Shown here: piece by piece, positions 1 through 9,274 of the stretch | Layout of the letters: each line of letters starts with the position of its first letter | Numbering within the stretch: position 1 is the first letter of the stretch | Notes under the pieces: model-generated | Databases searched by the model: none | What the model was told of the DNA's origin: nothing | The model's input: the letters and a program-made list of their open reading frames with translations, nothing else | Made by a program: the position numbers and the translations under genes | Assembly: GCF_000484635.1 (NCBI RefSeq) | Contig: NZ_AXVM01000014.1 | Span: 1 to 32,513 of the forward strand | Reading direction: 5' to 3' | Source: Comamonas badia DSM 17552 | GTDB taxonomy: Bacteria > Pseudomonadota > Gammaproteobacteria > Burkholderiales > Burkholderiaceae_C | Length of the DNA stretch: 32,513 bases

Positions 1-1191
<1,191 letters not shown>

Positions 1192-1214
1192 TCCTGCTCA
1201 CCAAGGAATACCTA

Positions 1215-1526
1215 ATGTCCAAGCAAAAAATCCGTATCCGCCTGAAGGCGTTTGACTACAAGCTGATCGATCAGTCGGCTGCCGAGATCGTTGACACCGC
1301 CAAGCGTACCGGCGCCATTGTCAAAGGCCCGGTGCCCCTGCCGACGCGCATGAAGCGTTTTGACATCCTGCGTTCGCCCCACGTCAACAAGGCGAGTCGA
1401 GACCAGTTGGAGATTCGCACCCATCAGCGCCTGATGGACATCGTCGATCCCACGGACAAGACCGTGGACGCACTGATGAAGCTGGATCTGCCGGCAGGTG
1501 TCGATGTGGAGATCAAGCTACAGTGA
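1215..1526 (+). CDS. rpsJ: 30S ribosomal protein S10
   Basis: Small-subunit head protein that also acts as NusE in transcription antitermination. The 103-residue product begins [19 protein letters not shown] and carries the typical GPVPLPTR and RTHQRLMDI segments, so it is full length. An AAGGA ribosome binding site sits about nine bases before the ATG. It follows tuf by 23 bases. A 221-base gap, unusually long for this operon, separates it from rplC. The gap contains a promoter-like sequence and a palindrome, so rpsJ may belong mainly to the tuf transcript while the rest of the S10 genes have an additional promoter. Confidence 0.98.
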   Translation: MSKQKIRIRLKAFDYKLIDQSAAEIVDTAKRTGAIVKGPVPLPTRMKRFDILRSPHVNKASRDQLEIRTHQRLMDIVDPTDKTVDALMKLDLPAGVDVEIKLQ

Positions 1527-1573
1527 TTGCACTGTGTGTGCGGGACGCACGTTACCGCAGCACACAGTGCAAC

Positions 1574-1602
1574 TTGCTTGCTGTGAGTTGTTGATATAGA
1601 AT
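1574..1602 (+). promoter_or_regulatory. Candidate sigma-70 promoter for rplC onward
   Basis: TTGCTT at 1574-1579 and TAGAAT at 1597-1602 are separated by 17 bases. The -10 matches the consensus at five of six positions; the -35 is weak (three of six). It lies in the rpsJ-rplC gap, where no gene is visible, and would drive the S10 genes from rplC. This is seen by eye only. Confidence 0.45.
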
Positions 1603-1620
1603 CAAAGGCTTCGCGCGAAA

Positions 1621-1632
1621 CCGAAATTTCGG
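1621..1632. repeat. 12-bp perfect palindrome in the rpsJ-rplC leader
   Basis: CCGAAATTTCGG is a perfect 12-base palindrome lying 19 bases after the candidate -10 box, so it would be near the start of the leader RNA. It could be an operator or the base of a leader hairpin. Function is unknown. Confidence 0.5.
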
Positions 1633-1747
1633 ACGTGTGAAGCTTGAATAACCTTCTTTCACGCACCCATGTCGTCCGCCCGAGGATGGTATGGGGCAAC
1701 GTCTTGGCCAATTGAAGTCGGGGCGGTGGAAGTCTTGGAGAAATAAT

Positions 1748-2422
1748 ATGAGTCTGAGTAACTCTCTGGGGTTGCTGGGCCGCAAGGTGGGCATGATGCG
1801 CGTGTTCACCGATGACGGGGAATCCATTCCTGTCACGGTGCTCGACGTGTCTGGCAACCGCGTCACCCAGGTCAAGACCCAGGATGGCGATGGCTATGTG
1901 GCCCTGCAGGTCACATACGGTACGCGCAAGGCGTCGCGTGTCACCAAGCCGCTGGCTGGGCACCTTGCCAAGGCGGGTGTACAGGCTGGTCAGGTCATCC
2001 GTGAATTCCGTGTGACACAAGATGCTGCTGGCAAATATGCCGCCGGCAGTTCGGTGCCGGTTGGCGATGTATTTGCGGTTGGTCAGAAGGTCGACGTGCA
2101 GGGCACTTCGATCGGCAAGGGCTACGCCGGCACCATCAAGCGCCACAATTTCAGCTCGCAGCGTGCGTCGCACGGCAACAGCCGTTCGCACAACGTGCCG
2201 GGTTCGATCTCCATGGCGCAGGATCCTGGCCGCGTGTTTCCGGGCAAGAAGATGACCGGGCACATGGGCGATGAGACCGTCACCACGCAGAATCTCGACC
2301 TGGTCCGCATCGATGAGGCACGCCAGTTGCTGCTCATCAAGGGCGCCGTTCCGGGCTCCAAAGGGGGCTTTGTCACGGTGCGTCCCGCCGTCAAGGCGCC
2401 AGTTTCCAAGGGAGCGAACTGA
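1748..2422 (+). CDS. rplC: 50S ribosomal protein L3
   Basis: Early-assembly large-subunit protein whose loop reaches the peptidyl-transferase centre. The product is 224 residues, begins [20 protein letters not shown] and contains the conserved loop around [20 protein letters not shown] and the [10 protein letters not shown] motif. The ATG at 1748 is preferred over in-frame upstream starts because GGAG lies seven bases upstream and the protein then matches the family N-terminus. Its stop overlaps the rplD start by one base (TGATG), indicating translational coupling. The 221 bases upstream hold no gene, only leader-like elements. Confidence 0.98.
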   Translation: MSLSNSLGLLGRKVGMMRVFTDDGESIPVTVLDVSGNRVTQVKTQDGDGYVALQVTYGTRKASRVTKPLAGHLAKAGVQAGQVIREFRVTQDAAGKYAAGSSVPVGDVFAVGQKVDVQGTSIGKGYAGTIKRHNFSSQRASHGNSRSHNVPGSISMAQDPGRVFPGKKMTGHMGDETVTTQNLDLVRIDEARQLLLIKGAVPGSKGGFVTVRPAVKAPVSKGAN

Positions 2423-3042
2423 TGCAGCTCGAACTCCTCAATGATCAAGGTCAGGCCGCGTCCAAGGTGGATGTGCCCGAGACAGTGTTTGATCGTCAGT
2501 ACAACGAAGATCTGATCCATCAGATTGTGGTCGCCTACCGTGCCAATGGCCGACAAGGCACCCGCGCGCAGAAAGACCGCGAGCAGGTGCGTCACTCGAC
2601 CAAGAAGCCGTTCAAGCAAAAGGGTACGGGCAACGCGCGTGCTGGTATGACATCGTCCCCGCTGTGGCGTGGGGGTGGTCGCATTTTCCCGAATCTGCCT
2701 GAAGAAAATTTCACGCAGAAGATCAACAAAAAGATGTACCGCGCCGGCATGGCGTCCATTTTTTCGCAACTGGCGCGCGAGGGCCGCCTGGCGATAGTGG
2801 ACTCTCTCAAGGTTGAATCGCCCAAGACCAAGGTGCTGGCCGGGCGTTTCAAGGCCATGAATCTGGATTCGGTGATGGTGATCGCGGAAGAGGTCGATGA
2901 GAATCTCTACCTCGCCTCGCGCAATCTGAAGAACGTGTTTGTCGTCGAGCCGCGCTACGCCGACCCGGTCTCGTTGGTGCACTACAAGAAGGTGCTTGTC
3001 ACCAAGGGTGCCATCGATCAGCTCAAGGAGATGTTCGCATGA
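2422..3042 (+). CDS. rplD: 50S ribosomal protein L4
   Basis: Large-subunit protein lining the exit tunnel; in E. coli it is also the autogenous repressor of the S10 operon. The 206-residue product is full length, with the conserved basic loop near residues 55-85 ([17 protein letters not shown]). Its start overlaps the rplC stop by one base and its stop overlaps the rplW start by four, so rplC-rplD-rplW are translationally coupled. Whether it regulates this operon through the rpsJ-rplC gap is an open question. Confidence 0.98.
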   Translation: MQLELLNDQGQAASKVDVPETVFDRQYNEDLIHQIVVAYRANGRQGTRAQKDREQVRHSTKKPFKQKGTGNARAGMTSSPLWRGGGRIFPNLPEENFTQKINKKMYRAGMASIFSQLAREGRLAIVDSLKVESPKTKVLAGRFKAMNLDSVMVIAEEVDENLYLASRNLKNVFVVEPRYADPVSLVHYKKVLVTKGAIDQLKEMFA

Positions 3043-3353
3043 GTACGACCCAATTCGATGAAGGCCGTCTAATGCAGGTGCTCGTGGCACCGGTGGTGTC
3101 CGAGAAGGCCACGATGGTGTCCGAGAAGTCCAATGTCGTGACTTTCAAGGTGTTGCAGGGCGCTACCAAGCCGGAAATCAAGGCGGCAGTGGAGTTGCTG
3201 TTCAAGGTCGAAGTGACTGGTGTCTCGGTCGTCAACATCAAGGGCAAGGTCAAGCGCTTTGGCAAAACGACAGGTCGGCGCGACAACGTGCGCAAGGCCT
3301 ATGTGCAGCTCAAGGAAGGTCAGGACCTTAACCTGTCCGGGGAGGCGGCGTAA
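3039..3353 (+). CDS. rplW: 50S ribosomal protein L23
   Basis: Protein at the exit of the peptide tunnel and the docking site for trigger factor and SRP. It has 104 residues and shows the family segments [12 protein letters not shown] and [21 protein letters not shown]. The first dozen residues ([12 protein letters not shown]) form a short extension typical of betaproteobacterial L23. An internal Met at residue 12 is a possible alternative start, but the ATGA overlap with rplD supports the longer form. It is followed two bases later by rplB. Confidence 0.97.
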   Translation: MSTTQFDEGRLMQVLVAPVVSEKATMVSEKSNVVTFKVLQGATKPEIKAAVELLFKVEVTGVSVVNIKGKVKRFGKTTGRRDNVRKAYVQLKEGQDLNLSGEAA

Positions 3354-3355
3354 TC

Positions 3356-4180
3356 ATGGCTGTCATCAAAATCAAACCGAATACGCCGGGCCAACGTGGT
3401 GCGGTCAAGATTTCGCGCGATCATCTGCACAAAGGTGATGGCTATGCGCCACTGCTGGAACCGAAGTTCCAGAAGGCCGGCCGCAATAACCGCGGCTGCA
3501 TCACGATTCGCCACAAGGGCGGTGGTCACAAGCACCATTACCGCGTGGTGGATTTCGTGCGCAGCAAGGACGGTATTCCAGCCAAGGTGGAACGCATCGA
3601 GTACGACCCGAACCGTTCCGCGCATATCGCGCTGGTGTGTTACGCCGATGGCGAACGCCGCTACATCATTGCGCCGCGCAACATCGAAGTCGGCGCCACG
3701 GTGGTGAGCGGTTCCGAATCGCCGATCCGCGTGGGCAATACGCTTCCGATCCGCAATATCCCGGTGGGTTCGACCATCCATTGCATCGAGCTCAAGCCTG
3801 GCAAAGGCGCGCAGATCGCGCGCTCCGCCGGGACTTCGGCCACGCTGTTGGCGCGTGAAGGTGTCTACGCCCAGGTGCGCATGCGCTCGGGTGAGGTTCG
3901 CAAGATCCACGTGGAGTGCCGCGCCACCATTGGTGAAGTGGCCAATGAGGAGCACAGCCTGCGCCAGCTGGGCAAGGCCGGCGTCAAGCGCTGGATGGGT
4001 ATTCGCCCAACCGTGCGCGGCGTGGCCATGAACCCGATCGACCACCCGCAGGGTGGCGGTGAAGGCAAGACCGGCGAAGGCCGCCACCCGGTCGATCCGT
4101 GGGGCAATCTGACCAAGGGCTATCGCACCCGCAACAACAAGCGCACACAGACCATGATCGTGTCGCGTCGCAAGAAGTAA
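3356..4180 (+). CDS. rplB: 50S ribosomal protein L2
   Basis: Large-subunit protein needed for subunit association and peptidyl-transferase function. The 274-residue product is full length, with [13 protein letters not shown] in the N-terminal half and the conserved C-terminal [16 protein letters not shown] segment that holds the key histidine near the active site. A GGAGG ribosome binding site lies inside the end of rplW, and only two bases separate the two genes. The C-terminus [12 protein letters not shown] is normal. Confidence 0.98.
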   Translation: MAVIKIKPNTPGQRGAVKISRDHLHKGDGYAPLLEPKFQKAGRNNRGCITIRHKGGGHKHHYRVVDFVRSKDGIPAKVERIEYDPNRSAHIALVCYADGERRYIIAPRNIEVGATVVSGSESPIRVGNTLPIRNIPVGSTIHCIELKPGKGAQIARSAGTSATLLAREGVYAQVRMRSGEVRKIHVECRATIGEVANEEHSLRQLGKAGVKRWMGIRPTVRGVAMNPIDHPQGGGEGKTGEGRHPVDPWGNLTKGYRTRNNKRTQTMIVSRRKK

Positions 4181-4190
4181 GGGGTAGCCA

Positions 4191-4469
4191 ATGTCTCGCT
4201 CTATCAAAAAGGGTCCGTTCGTTGACCATCACCTGCTGGCCAAGGCCGAGAAGGCGGTGGCTACCAAGGACAAAAAGCCTGTCAAAACCTGGTCGCGCCG
4301 CTCGATGGTGCTGCCCGAGTTCATCGGCCTCACGATTGCCGTGCACAACGGCAAGCAACATGTGCCGGTCTATATCACCGACCAGATGGTGGGCCACAAA
4401 CTGGGTGAGTTCGCCTTGACGCGTACGTTCAAGGGTCATCCGGCGGACAAAAAAGTCCAGAAAAAGTAA
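4191..4469 (+). CDS. rpsS: 30S ribosomal protein S19
   Basis: Small-subunit head protein that forms a complex with S13 and contacts tRNA. It has 92 residues, begins [18 protein letters not shown] and contains the conserved [20 protein letters not shown] and FAPTRTF-like (here FALTRTF) segments. A purine-rich AAGGGG ribosome binding site lies in the ten-base gap after rplB. The ordinary S10-operon position is kept. Confidence 0.98.
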   Translation: MSRSIKKGPFVDHHLLAKAEKAVATKDKKPVKTWSRRSMVLPEFIGLTIAVHNGKQHVPVYITDQMVGHKLGEFALTRTFKGHPADKKVQKK

Positions 4470-4478
4470 GGAACGACC

Positions 4479-4811
4479 ATGTCTGAAACACGTGCAGTCC
4501 TGCGGGGCGTCCGCTTGTCCGTGGACAAGGGTCGCCTGGTCGCAGATCTCATCCGCGGCAAGAAGGTGGACCAGGCTCTCAACATCCTGATGTTCACCCA
4601 GAAGAAGGCCGCCGGCATCGTCAAGAAAGTGCTGGAATCGGCCATCGCCAATGCCGAGCACAACGATGGCGCCGATATTGACGAACTGAAGGTCAAGACC
4701 ATCTACGTCGAGCAGGGCACGACGCTCAAGCGCTTCACGGCGCGCGCCAAGGGCCGCGGCAACCGCATCAGCAAACCGACATGTCACATCTTCGTGACTG
4801 TGGGCAACTGA
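4479..4811 (+). CDS. rplV: 50S ribosomal protein L22
   Basis: Exit-tunnel protein whose beta-hairpin contributes to the constriction that also binds macrolides. It has 110 residues; the N-terminal region ([20 protein letters not shown]) and the C-terminal hairpin ([20 protein letters not shown]) are both conserved. It starts after an AAGGA ribosome binding site ten bases after rpsS. No unusual features. Confidence 0.98.
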   Translation: MSETRAVLRGVRLSVDKGRLVADLIRGKKVDQALNILMFTQKKAAGIVKKVLESAIANAEHNDGADIDELKVKTIYVEQGTTLKRFTARAKGRGNRISKPTCHIFVTVGN

Positions 4812-4827
4812 AGGCGAGAGGAACACC

Positions 4828-5697
4828 ATGGGACAGAAAATTCATCCTACCGGCTTCCGCCTGGCGGTCAGCCGCAACTGGGCCAGCCGCTGGTACGCCA
4901 GTAACCGCGATTTCGCGGGCAAGCTTGCCGAAGACATCAAGGTGCGCGAATTCCTGCGCGCCAAACTCAAAAACGCGGCCGTTTCGCGCGTGCTGATCGA
5001 GCGCCCCGCCAAGAACGCCCGCATCACGATTTATTCGGGCCGTCCCGGCGTTGTGATCGGGAAGAAGGGCGAAGACATCGAGAACCTGAAGAAGGAACTT
5101 GCGAACCTGTTGGGCGTGCCCGTTGCCGTGAACATCGAGGAAGTGCGCAAGCCGGAAATCGATGCCAAGCTGATCGCCGATTCCATCACGCAGCAGTTGG
5201 AGAAGCGTATCCAGTTCCGCCGTGCGATGAAGCGCGCGATGCAGAACGCGATGCGGCTGGGTGCCCAGGGCATCAAGATCATGTCGTCGGGTCGTTTGAA
5301 CGGCATCGAAATCGCTCGCACCGAGTGGTATCGCGAAGGCCGTGTGCCGCTGCACACCTTGCGCGCCGATATCGATTACGGCACTTCCGAAGCCCATACC
5401 ACCTATGGCGCCATTGGCGTCAAGGTCTGGGTTTACAAAGGTGACACCCTGGGGCGCAATGATCTTCCCGTGGCCGAAACGCCGCGTGAAGACGAACGCC
5501 GCCCGCGTGGTCCGCGCCGCGATGGCCGTGGTGATGGCCGCCGCGACAGCCGGGGGCCGCGTCGCACTGGCGGCACCAATACAGCCCCGGTAGACGGTAG
5601 CGACAAACCCGAAGGCGCATCCGGCGCTGAAACCCCCGTTAAGCGCGTTCGCAAAGACGCGCCCGCTGCCGCAGCGGCGGACGGCAAAGGAGAATAA
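4828..5697 (+). CDS. rpsC: 30S ribosomal protein S3 with long basic tail
   Basis: Small-subunit protein at the mRNA entry channel with helicase-associated function. Residues 1-210 are the ordinary S3, including the KH-domain GXXG loop in [17 protein letters not shown]. The protein is 289 residues, against about 233 in E. coli. The extra C-terminal part, from about residue 215, is low-complexity: first rich in Arg, Gly and Asp ([17 protein letters not shown]), then Ala/Pro/Lys-rich. Long S3 tails are known in Burkholderiales, so this is lineage character, not damage. An AGAGGAA ribosome binding site precedes the ATG, and rplP follows after two bases. Confidence 0.98.
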   Translation: MGQKIHPTGFRLAVSRNWASRWYASNRDFAGKLAEDIKVREFLRAKLKNAAVSRVLIERPAKNARITIYSGRPGVVIGKKGEDIENLKKELANLLGVPVAVNIEEVRKPEIDAKLIADSITQQLEKRIQFRRAMKRAMQNAMRLGAQGIKIMSSGRLNGIEIARTEWYREGRVPLHTLRADIDYGTSEAHTTYGAIGVKVWVYKGDTLGRNDLPVAETPREDERRPRGPRRDGRGDGRRDSRGPRRTGGTNTAPVDGSDKPEGASGAETPVKRVRKDAPAAAAADGKGE

Positions 5698-5699
5698 AT

Positions 5700-6116
5700 A
5701 TGCTGCAACCTGCTCGCCGCAAATACCGCAAGGAGCAAAAGGGACGCAATACGGGTGTTGCCACGCGTGGCAATGCTGTGTCCTTCGGCGACTTCGGCCT
5801 CAAGTGTACTGACCGTGGTCGTTTGACGGCCCGTCAGATTGAAGCCGCCCGCCGTGCGATTTCACGCCACGTGAAGCGCGGTGGCCGAATCTGGATTCGT
5901 GTGTTCCCCGACAAGCCGATCTCCACCAAGCCCGCTGAAGTGCGTATGGGTAACGGCAAGGGCAATCCCGAATACTACGTGGCTGAAATTCAGCCCGGCA
6001 AAATGGTGTTCGAGATTGTCGGTGTGCCGGAAGAACTGGCGCGCGAGGCCTTCCGTCTGGCCGCAGCCAAGTTGCCGCTGCGTACGGCATTTGTCGCTCG
6101 CCACATTGGCGCGTAA
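5700..6116 (+). CDS. rplP: 50S ribosomal protein L16
   Basis: Large-subunit protein that helps organise the A-tRNA site. It has 138 residues and begins [19 protein letters not shown]. It shows [13 protein letters not shown], the [10 protein letters not shown] helix and RIFPDKP-like (RVFPDKPIS) segment of the family. The AAAGGAG ribosome binding site lies across the end of rpsC, two bases upstream. Full length. Confidence 0.98.
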   Translation: MLQPARRKYRKEQKGRNTGVATRGNAVSFGDFGLKCTDRGRLTARQIEAARRAISRHVKRGGRIWIRVFPDKPISTKPAEVRMGNGKGNPEYYVAEIQPGKMVFEIVGVPEELAREAFRLAAAKLPLRTAFVARHIGA

Positions 6117-6131
6117 CGCAGGAGAATCGAA

Positions 6132-6329
6132 ATGACGAAAGCTGCTGATTTGCGCCAGAAGGACGAAGCTGCGCTCAAAGAAGAGGTCAAGAGCCTGCAG
6201 AAGGCCCACTTTGGTCTGCGCATGCAAAAGGCTACGCAACAACTGGGCAACACGGGTACGCTTAAAAGCACCCGCCGCGATATTGCCCGTGTCAAAACCA
6301 TTCTTGCTGAAAAGCAAGCCGCCAAGTAA
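6132..6329 (+). CDS. rpmC: 50S ribosomal protein L29
   Basis: Small helical protein next to the tunnel exit, near L23. The 65-residue product begins [20 protein letters not shown] and contains the family helix [17 protein letters not shown] and the ARVKTILAE end. An AGGAGA ribosome binding site lies seven bases before the ATG. It sits between rplP and rpsQ as in most bacteria. Confidence 0.97.
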   Translation: MTKAADLRQKDEAALKEEVKSLQKAHFGLRMQKATQQLGNTGTLKSTRRDIARVKTILAEKQAAK

Positions 6330-6341
6330 TCAGGAGCGAAC

Positions 6342-6611
6342 ATGACGGAAGCAAAGACATCCCTCAAGCGCACCTTGATTGGCAAGGTGGTCAGTGATAA
6401 ACGCGCGAAAACAGTGACGGTGCTGGTGGAGCGCAGCGTGAAACATCCGATCTATGACAAGATCGTGATCCGTTCCAGCAAATTCCATGCGCACGACGAG
6501 AACGGCGAATTCAAGTTGGGCGACACAGTAGAGATCGAAGAGAGCCGCCCGCTTTCCAAGACAAAAAACTGGATTGTCACACGCCTGGTGCAAAAGGCTG
6601 TGCTGGTGTGA
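6342..6611 (+). CDS. rpsQ: 30S ribosomal protein S17
   Basis: OB-fold protein of the small-subunit body, important for early assembly. It has 89 residues, with [20 protein letters not shown] at the N-terminus and [16 protein letters not shown] near the end. An AGGAGC ribosome binding site precedes the ATG. It is the last gene of the cluster here: a strong terminator begins 34 bases after its stop, and the usual next gene, rplN, is absent. Confidence 0.98.
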   Translation: MTEAKTSLKRTLIGKVVSDKRAKTVTVLVERSVKHPIYDKIVIRSSKFHAHDENGEFKLGDTVEIEESRPLSKTKNWIVTRLVQKAVLV

Positions 6612-6644
6612 CAGCTACCGTGCTGGCGCCTGCGCCAATGTGAG

Positions 6645-6675
6645 AAATGGCCCACAATGAGTGGGCCATTTTTTT
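6645..6675 (+). terminator. Intrinsic terminator of the tuf/S10 operon
   Basis: AAATGGCCCAC (6645-6655) and GTGGGCCATTT (6661-6671) form a perfect 11-bp stem with a five-base loop, followed by a run of T. It ends the ribosomal protein transcript after rpsQ. Confidence 0.93.
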
Positions 6676-6729
6676 GTGTCTTGTTGGGTTGCCATGGGGG
6701 TGGCTCGCGGATGCGCACAGGAGATTCGA

Positions 6730-7236
6730 ATGATCAAAATTGGGGACCAATTGCCGGCGGTTGTGCTGGCGGAGTATGTTGAGGAGGCAGGCAATGGCTG
6801 CAGTATTGGACCTAATCCGGTGGACGTCCGGCAGGCTGCAGCAGGCAAGACGATTGCACTCTTTGCCGTGCCTGGCGCATTCACGCCAACCTGCTCCAAT
6901 CAGCATCTGCCGGGTTATGTGCAGCAGGCGGATGCACTGCGCGCGGCGGGGGTCGACGAGATCTGGTGCCTGTCCGTTAATGATGCTTTCGTCATGGGCG
7001 CCTGGGGACGTGACCAGCGTACCAATGGGAAGGTGCGCATGCTCGCCGATGGCGACGCGGCATTTGCGAAGGCTGCCGGTCTGACCCTTGATCTGAACGG
7101 CAAAGGTCTCGGGCTGCGCTCGGAACGTTACTCAATGCTGGTAAAAGACGGGAAAGTCGAGCAACTGAATGTCGAGGGGCCAGGCAAGTTTGAAGTCAGC
7201 GACGCGAGCACGCTGCTGGCCCGGATCCAACGCTGA
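6730..7236 (+). CDS. Peroxiredoxin of the Prx5 type
   Basis: Thiol peroxidase that reduces hydrogen peroxide and organic peroxides, probably with glutathione, glutaredoxin or thioredoxin as electron donor. The product is 168 residues. The peroxidatic cysteine is Cys55 in PGAFTPTCS (48-56), the signature of the Prx5 group, and GLGLRSERYSMLV in the C-terminal half also fits. No signal peptide is seen, so it is cytoplasmic. The ATG at 6730 is chosen because AGGAGA lies just upstream; longer in-frame starts run into the S10 terminator. It is a single gene, convergent with the GNAT gene. Family assignment is firm; the reductant is inference. Confidence 0.93.
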   Translation: MIKIGDQLPAVVLAEYVEEAGNGCSIGPNPVDVRQAAAGKTIALFAVPGAFTPTCSNQHLPGYVQQADALRAAGVDEIWCLSVNDAFVMGAWGRDQRTNGKVRMLADGDAAFAKAAGLTLDLNGKGLGLRSERYSMLVKDGKVEQLNVEGPGKFEVSDASTLLARIQR

Positions 7237-7250
7237 TGCGCCCTATTGCG

Positions 7251-7268
7251 GAGGCGAGAAATCGCCTC
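7251..7268. terminator. Hairpin between convergent genes, possible shared terminator
   Basis: GAGGCGA (7251-7257) and TCGCCTC (7262-7268) form a perfect 7-bp stem with a GAAA tetraloop. It overlaps the stop codon of the minus-strand acetyltransferase and lies 14 bases after the peroxiredoxin stop. There is no T-run on either side, so it may end transcription only weakly or instead protect the 3' ends. Confidence 0.45.
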
Positions 7269-7758
7269 AGCGGATATCAACCTTTAGGTAATGTGCGCCG
7301 GCGTAGGGACTGTGGTAATACGGCGGGATTTCGGTGAAACCAAGCTCGTTGTAGAGTGCTCGCGCTGCTTCCATGTCGTCCAGCGTATCCAGAAGCACGG
7401 CGCTGTAGCTCAAGCGCCGCGCATGCTCAAGAATGGTTTCAGCGAGTGCCTTGCCCAGCCCGAATCCGCGAAACGCTTTGCGTACGTACAAGCGTTTCAT
7501 TTCCGCTGCATTGGGGTAGTCGCAATCATCCAGCGGGCGCAAGGCACAGCAACCCGCCGTTTCGCCCTCCACCTTTGCAAGCAGCAGGCACCCCCGGGGC
7601 GCTCTGTAGTCGCCAGGCAGTTGCAGCAATTCCTGTTGAAGGCCCTGCAACGCCAAGTCCACGTTGAGAGAAAGCGCGTATTCGCTGAAAAGTTCACGCA
7701 CCGTGTTGAACTGGTCGGGGTGCGTGGCATTGAGTAACGCGATGGCGGGGCGATCCAT
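7267..7758 (-). CDS. GNAT-family N-acetyltransferase
   Basis: Acetyl-CoA-dependent acetyltransferase of unknown substrate. The 163-residue product has the GNAT fold pattern: a central strand CCALRPL, then EMKRLYVRKAFRGFGLG, in which RGFGLG (97-102) is the acetyl-CoA pyrophosphate-binding motif A. A C-terminal segment ARALYNELGF follows, the usual motif B. No membrane segment or signal peptide is seen. It is divergent from the lipoprotein gene at 7834, with 75 bases between the two starts, and convergent with the peroxiredoxin. Similar small proteins act on amino acids, antibiotics or protein N-termini; nothing in the sequence or context decides between these. Confidence 0.88.
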   Translation of the reverse strand: MDRPAIALLNATHPDQFNTVRELFSEYALSLNVDLALQGLQQELLQLPGDYRAPRGCLLLAKVEGETAGCCALRPLDDCDYPNAAEMKRLYVRKAFRGFGLGKALAETILEHARRLSYSAVLLDTLDDMEAARALYNELGFTEIPPYYHSPYAGAHYLKVDIR

Positions 7759-7833
7759 GCAAGGGGTGATTGAAAAGCCGTACGTTGTGGGTGCGAGTGT
7801 AACGAGGCCTGATGAGGCGAGGAGTCTGCAATC

Positions 7834-8421
7834 ATGCCAATGATGTTGCGACAGCGCAGGGCAATTCTTTCGGATGCATTCTCAACAGGGAAGAGGTTGC
7901 TGGCGGGGCTGGCGCTTTGTGGTTTGCTGGGTTGCAGTCCGGGCTTGAACTGGCGAACTGTGACGCCAGCCGATTCGATGCTGGAGGTGTTGTTGCCGTG
8001 CAAGCCCGAGACCGTCAAGCGGCCGGTTGATTGGGCAGGGAAGGATGTGGTTCTGGTGGTCACTGGGTGCAAGGCCGGTGCATTTCTCTTCGCTGTCTCG
8101 TACATGGATCTGATGGATGAGCGCCAGGTAGCTCCAGTTCTCATGCAATGGCAAGAGTCGGTGCGCGCGAGTGTAGGCACCCAAGTTACGACCTCGAGTA
8201 CGCGTTTCGTGCCTGCGCATGCGCGGGACATCCCCTTGTCGGTTCGCCTTTCCTTGCAAGGCATGGGAACTGACGGGCAGCCCGTTCACGCGCAGGCCGT
8301 CTGGTTTGTCCGGCAAGGAGATGCTGCCCGTATCCGGGTGTACCACGCCTTGGTGTTTGGTTCACCAGTGGATTCCGAAGCTGCCGATACGATGCTTGGC
8401 AGTCTCAGGCTTCTGCCCTAA
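7834..8421 (+). CDS. Putative lipoprotein of unknown function
   Basis: Not recognised as a named family. The 195-residue product has a basic N-terminus, a hydrophobic segment (LLAGLALCGLLGC) and a lipobox LLGC followed by SPGL, so it should be lipid-modified and held in the inner or outer membrane. The mature part (about 160 residues) has no further membrane span; it holds two cysteines in its N-terminal third and a pattern of alternating hydrophobic residues suggesting beta structure. The start at 7834 has GAGGAG about ten bases upstream; Met residues 3 and 4 are alternatives. It stands between a divergent acetyltransferase and the PTS genes, 92 bases before them, so it could be a separate unit. 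Confidence 0.75.
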   Translation: MPMMLRQRRAILSDAFSTGKRLLAGLALCGLLGCSPGLNWRTVTPADSMLEVLLPCKPETVKRPVDWAGKDVVLVVTGCKAGAFLFAVSYMDLMDERQVAPVLMQWQESVRASVGTQVTTSSTRFVPAHARDIPLSVRLSLQGMGTDGQPVHAQAVWFVRQGDAARIRVYHALVFGSPVDSEAADTMLGSLRLLP

Positions 8422-8450
8422 GTTGAAATGCCGGGACTTTGCCTTGTGTC

Positions 8451-8475
8451 GGTACGATGCCGTACCTGTGTTTGT
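8451..8475 (+). terminator. Weak hairpin after the lipoprotein gene
   Basis: GGTACG (8451-8456) and CGTACC (8461-8466) form a 6-bp stem with an ATGC loop, followed by a T-rich but interrupted tract. It could weakly end the lipoprotein transcript before the PTS genes. Confidence 0.35.
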
Positions 8476-8513
8476 GACAGCAGCGATAATCTGGTGTTCA
8501 CCCGCGAGAGTTG

Positions 8514-8921
8514 ATGAAAACTTGTCTGCTGCTGATAGCCCACGCGCCACTGGCGAGTGCCCTGCGCGCTTGCGCGCTGCATGTGTTTCCCGAGTGCGAT
8601 ACAGCCGTCTTGGCGCTGGATATAGCTCCGGATGCGCAACCTCAACGCATGTGCGAGGCGGCGCACGCCCTGCTGGCGCAAGCTGCTGCGGAGCAGATCC
8701 TCGTGCTGTCTGATGTTGTCGGTGCAACACCTTGCAATGTGGCTCAGAGCCTCACCGGCAACGATCATGTCCGGCTTCTCGCTGGAGTCAATCTTCCGAT
8801 GGTGCTGCGTGCGATCAATTACCTTGAAGAACCCCTCGACAGCCTGGTAGAGAGAGCAAAAATTGGAGGCCAGCAGGGAGTGATGGAACTTCGGGCGATG
8901 CTGGAGTGCCGAGAGCGGTGA
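8514..8921 (+). CDS. PTS EIIA component, mannose family
   Basis: Phospho-carrier of the EIIA-Man fold, which accepts phosphate from HPr. The product is 135 residues. The candidate phosphorylated histidine is His10 in LLLIAHAPLA, placed like that of EIIA-Man; VLSDVVGATPCNVAQ and GVNLPMVLRAI are also typical. The ATG at 8514 is preferred to an in-frame TTG one codon earlier; GAGAG lies just upstream. The gene is followed by HPr after five bases and then Enzyme I. No EIIB, EIIC or EIID lies nearby, so the chain probably has a regulatory rather than a transport role. This three-gene set is common in betaproteobacteria, where HPr kinase is often encoded elsewhere. Confidence 0.93.
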   Translation: MKTCLLLIAHAPLASALRACALHVFPECDTAVLALDIAPDAQPQRMCEAAHALLAQAAAEQILVLSDVVGATPCNVAQSLTGNDHVRLLAGVNLPMVLRAINYLEEPLDSLVERAKIGGQQGVMELRAMLECRER

Positions 8922-8926
8922 TAGCG

Positions 8927-9196
8927 ATGCCCAAGGCCACTGCTACCATCGTGAACCGCCTTGGCCTGCACGCGCGGGCCTCTGCAAAATTGACCAAGCT
9001 TGCAAGTGGATTCGATTGCCAGGTGTGGATGCGCCGCGGTGAGCGCCGTGTCAATGCGAAGAGCATCATGGGCGTGATGATGCTGGCGGCAGGCATGGGC
9101 ACGGAAGTCGAAATCGAAACCGATGGGAGCCAGGAAGAGGCGGCCATGCAGGCGCTGCTTGTATTGATTGCCGACAAATTTGGAGAGGGTGAGTGA
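8927..9196 (+). CDS. ptsH: Phosphocarrier protein HPr
   Basis: Small carrier that passes phosphate from Enzyme I to EIIA proteins. With the ATG at 8927 the product is 89 residues, the normal HPr length, and the active histidine falls exactly at His15 in RLGLHARASAKL. An in-frame upstream GTG at 8906 would add seven residues and shift this numbering. Ser46, in NAKSIMGVM, is present at the position phosphorylated by HPr kinase/phosphatase, so regulation by HprK is possible, although no hprK is in the window. It is five bases after the EIIA gene. Confidence 0.96.
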   Translation: MPKATATIVNRLGLHARASAKLTKLASGFDCQVWMRRGERRVNAKSIMGVMMLAAGMGTEVEIETDGSQEEAAMQALLVLIADKFGEGE

Positions 9197-9274
9197 CATG
9201 GTGGCTCTCTGCGATATCTGGACGCTGCGGCGTCCGTGGCGTGCGGCGTTCAGCAGCACCGTAGCCCTCCTGCC

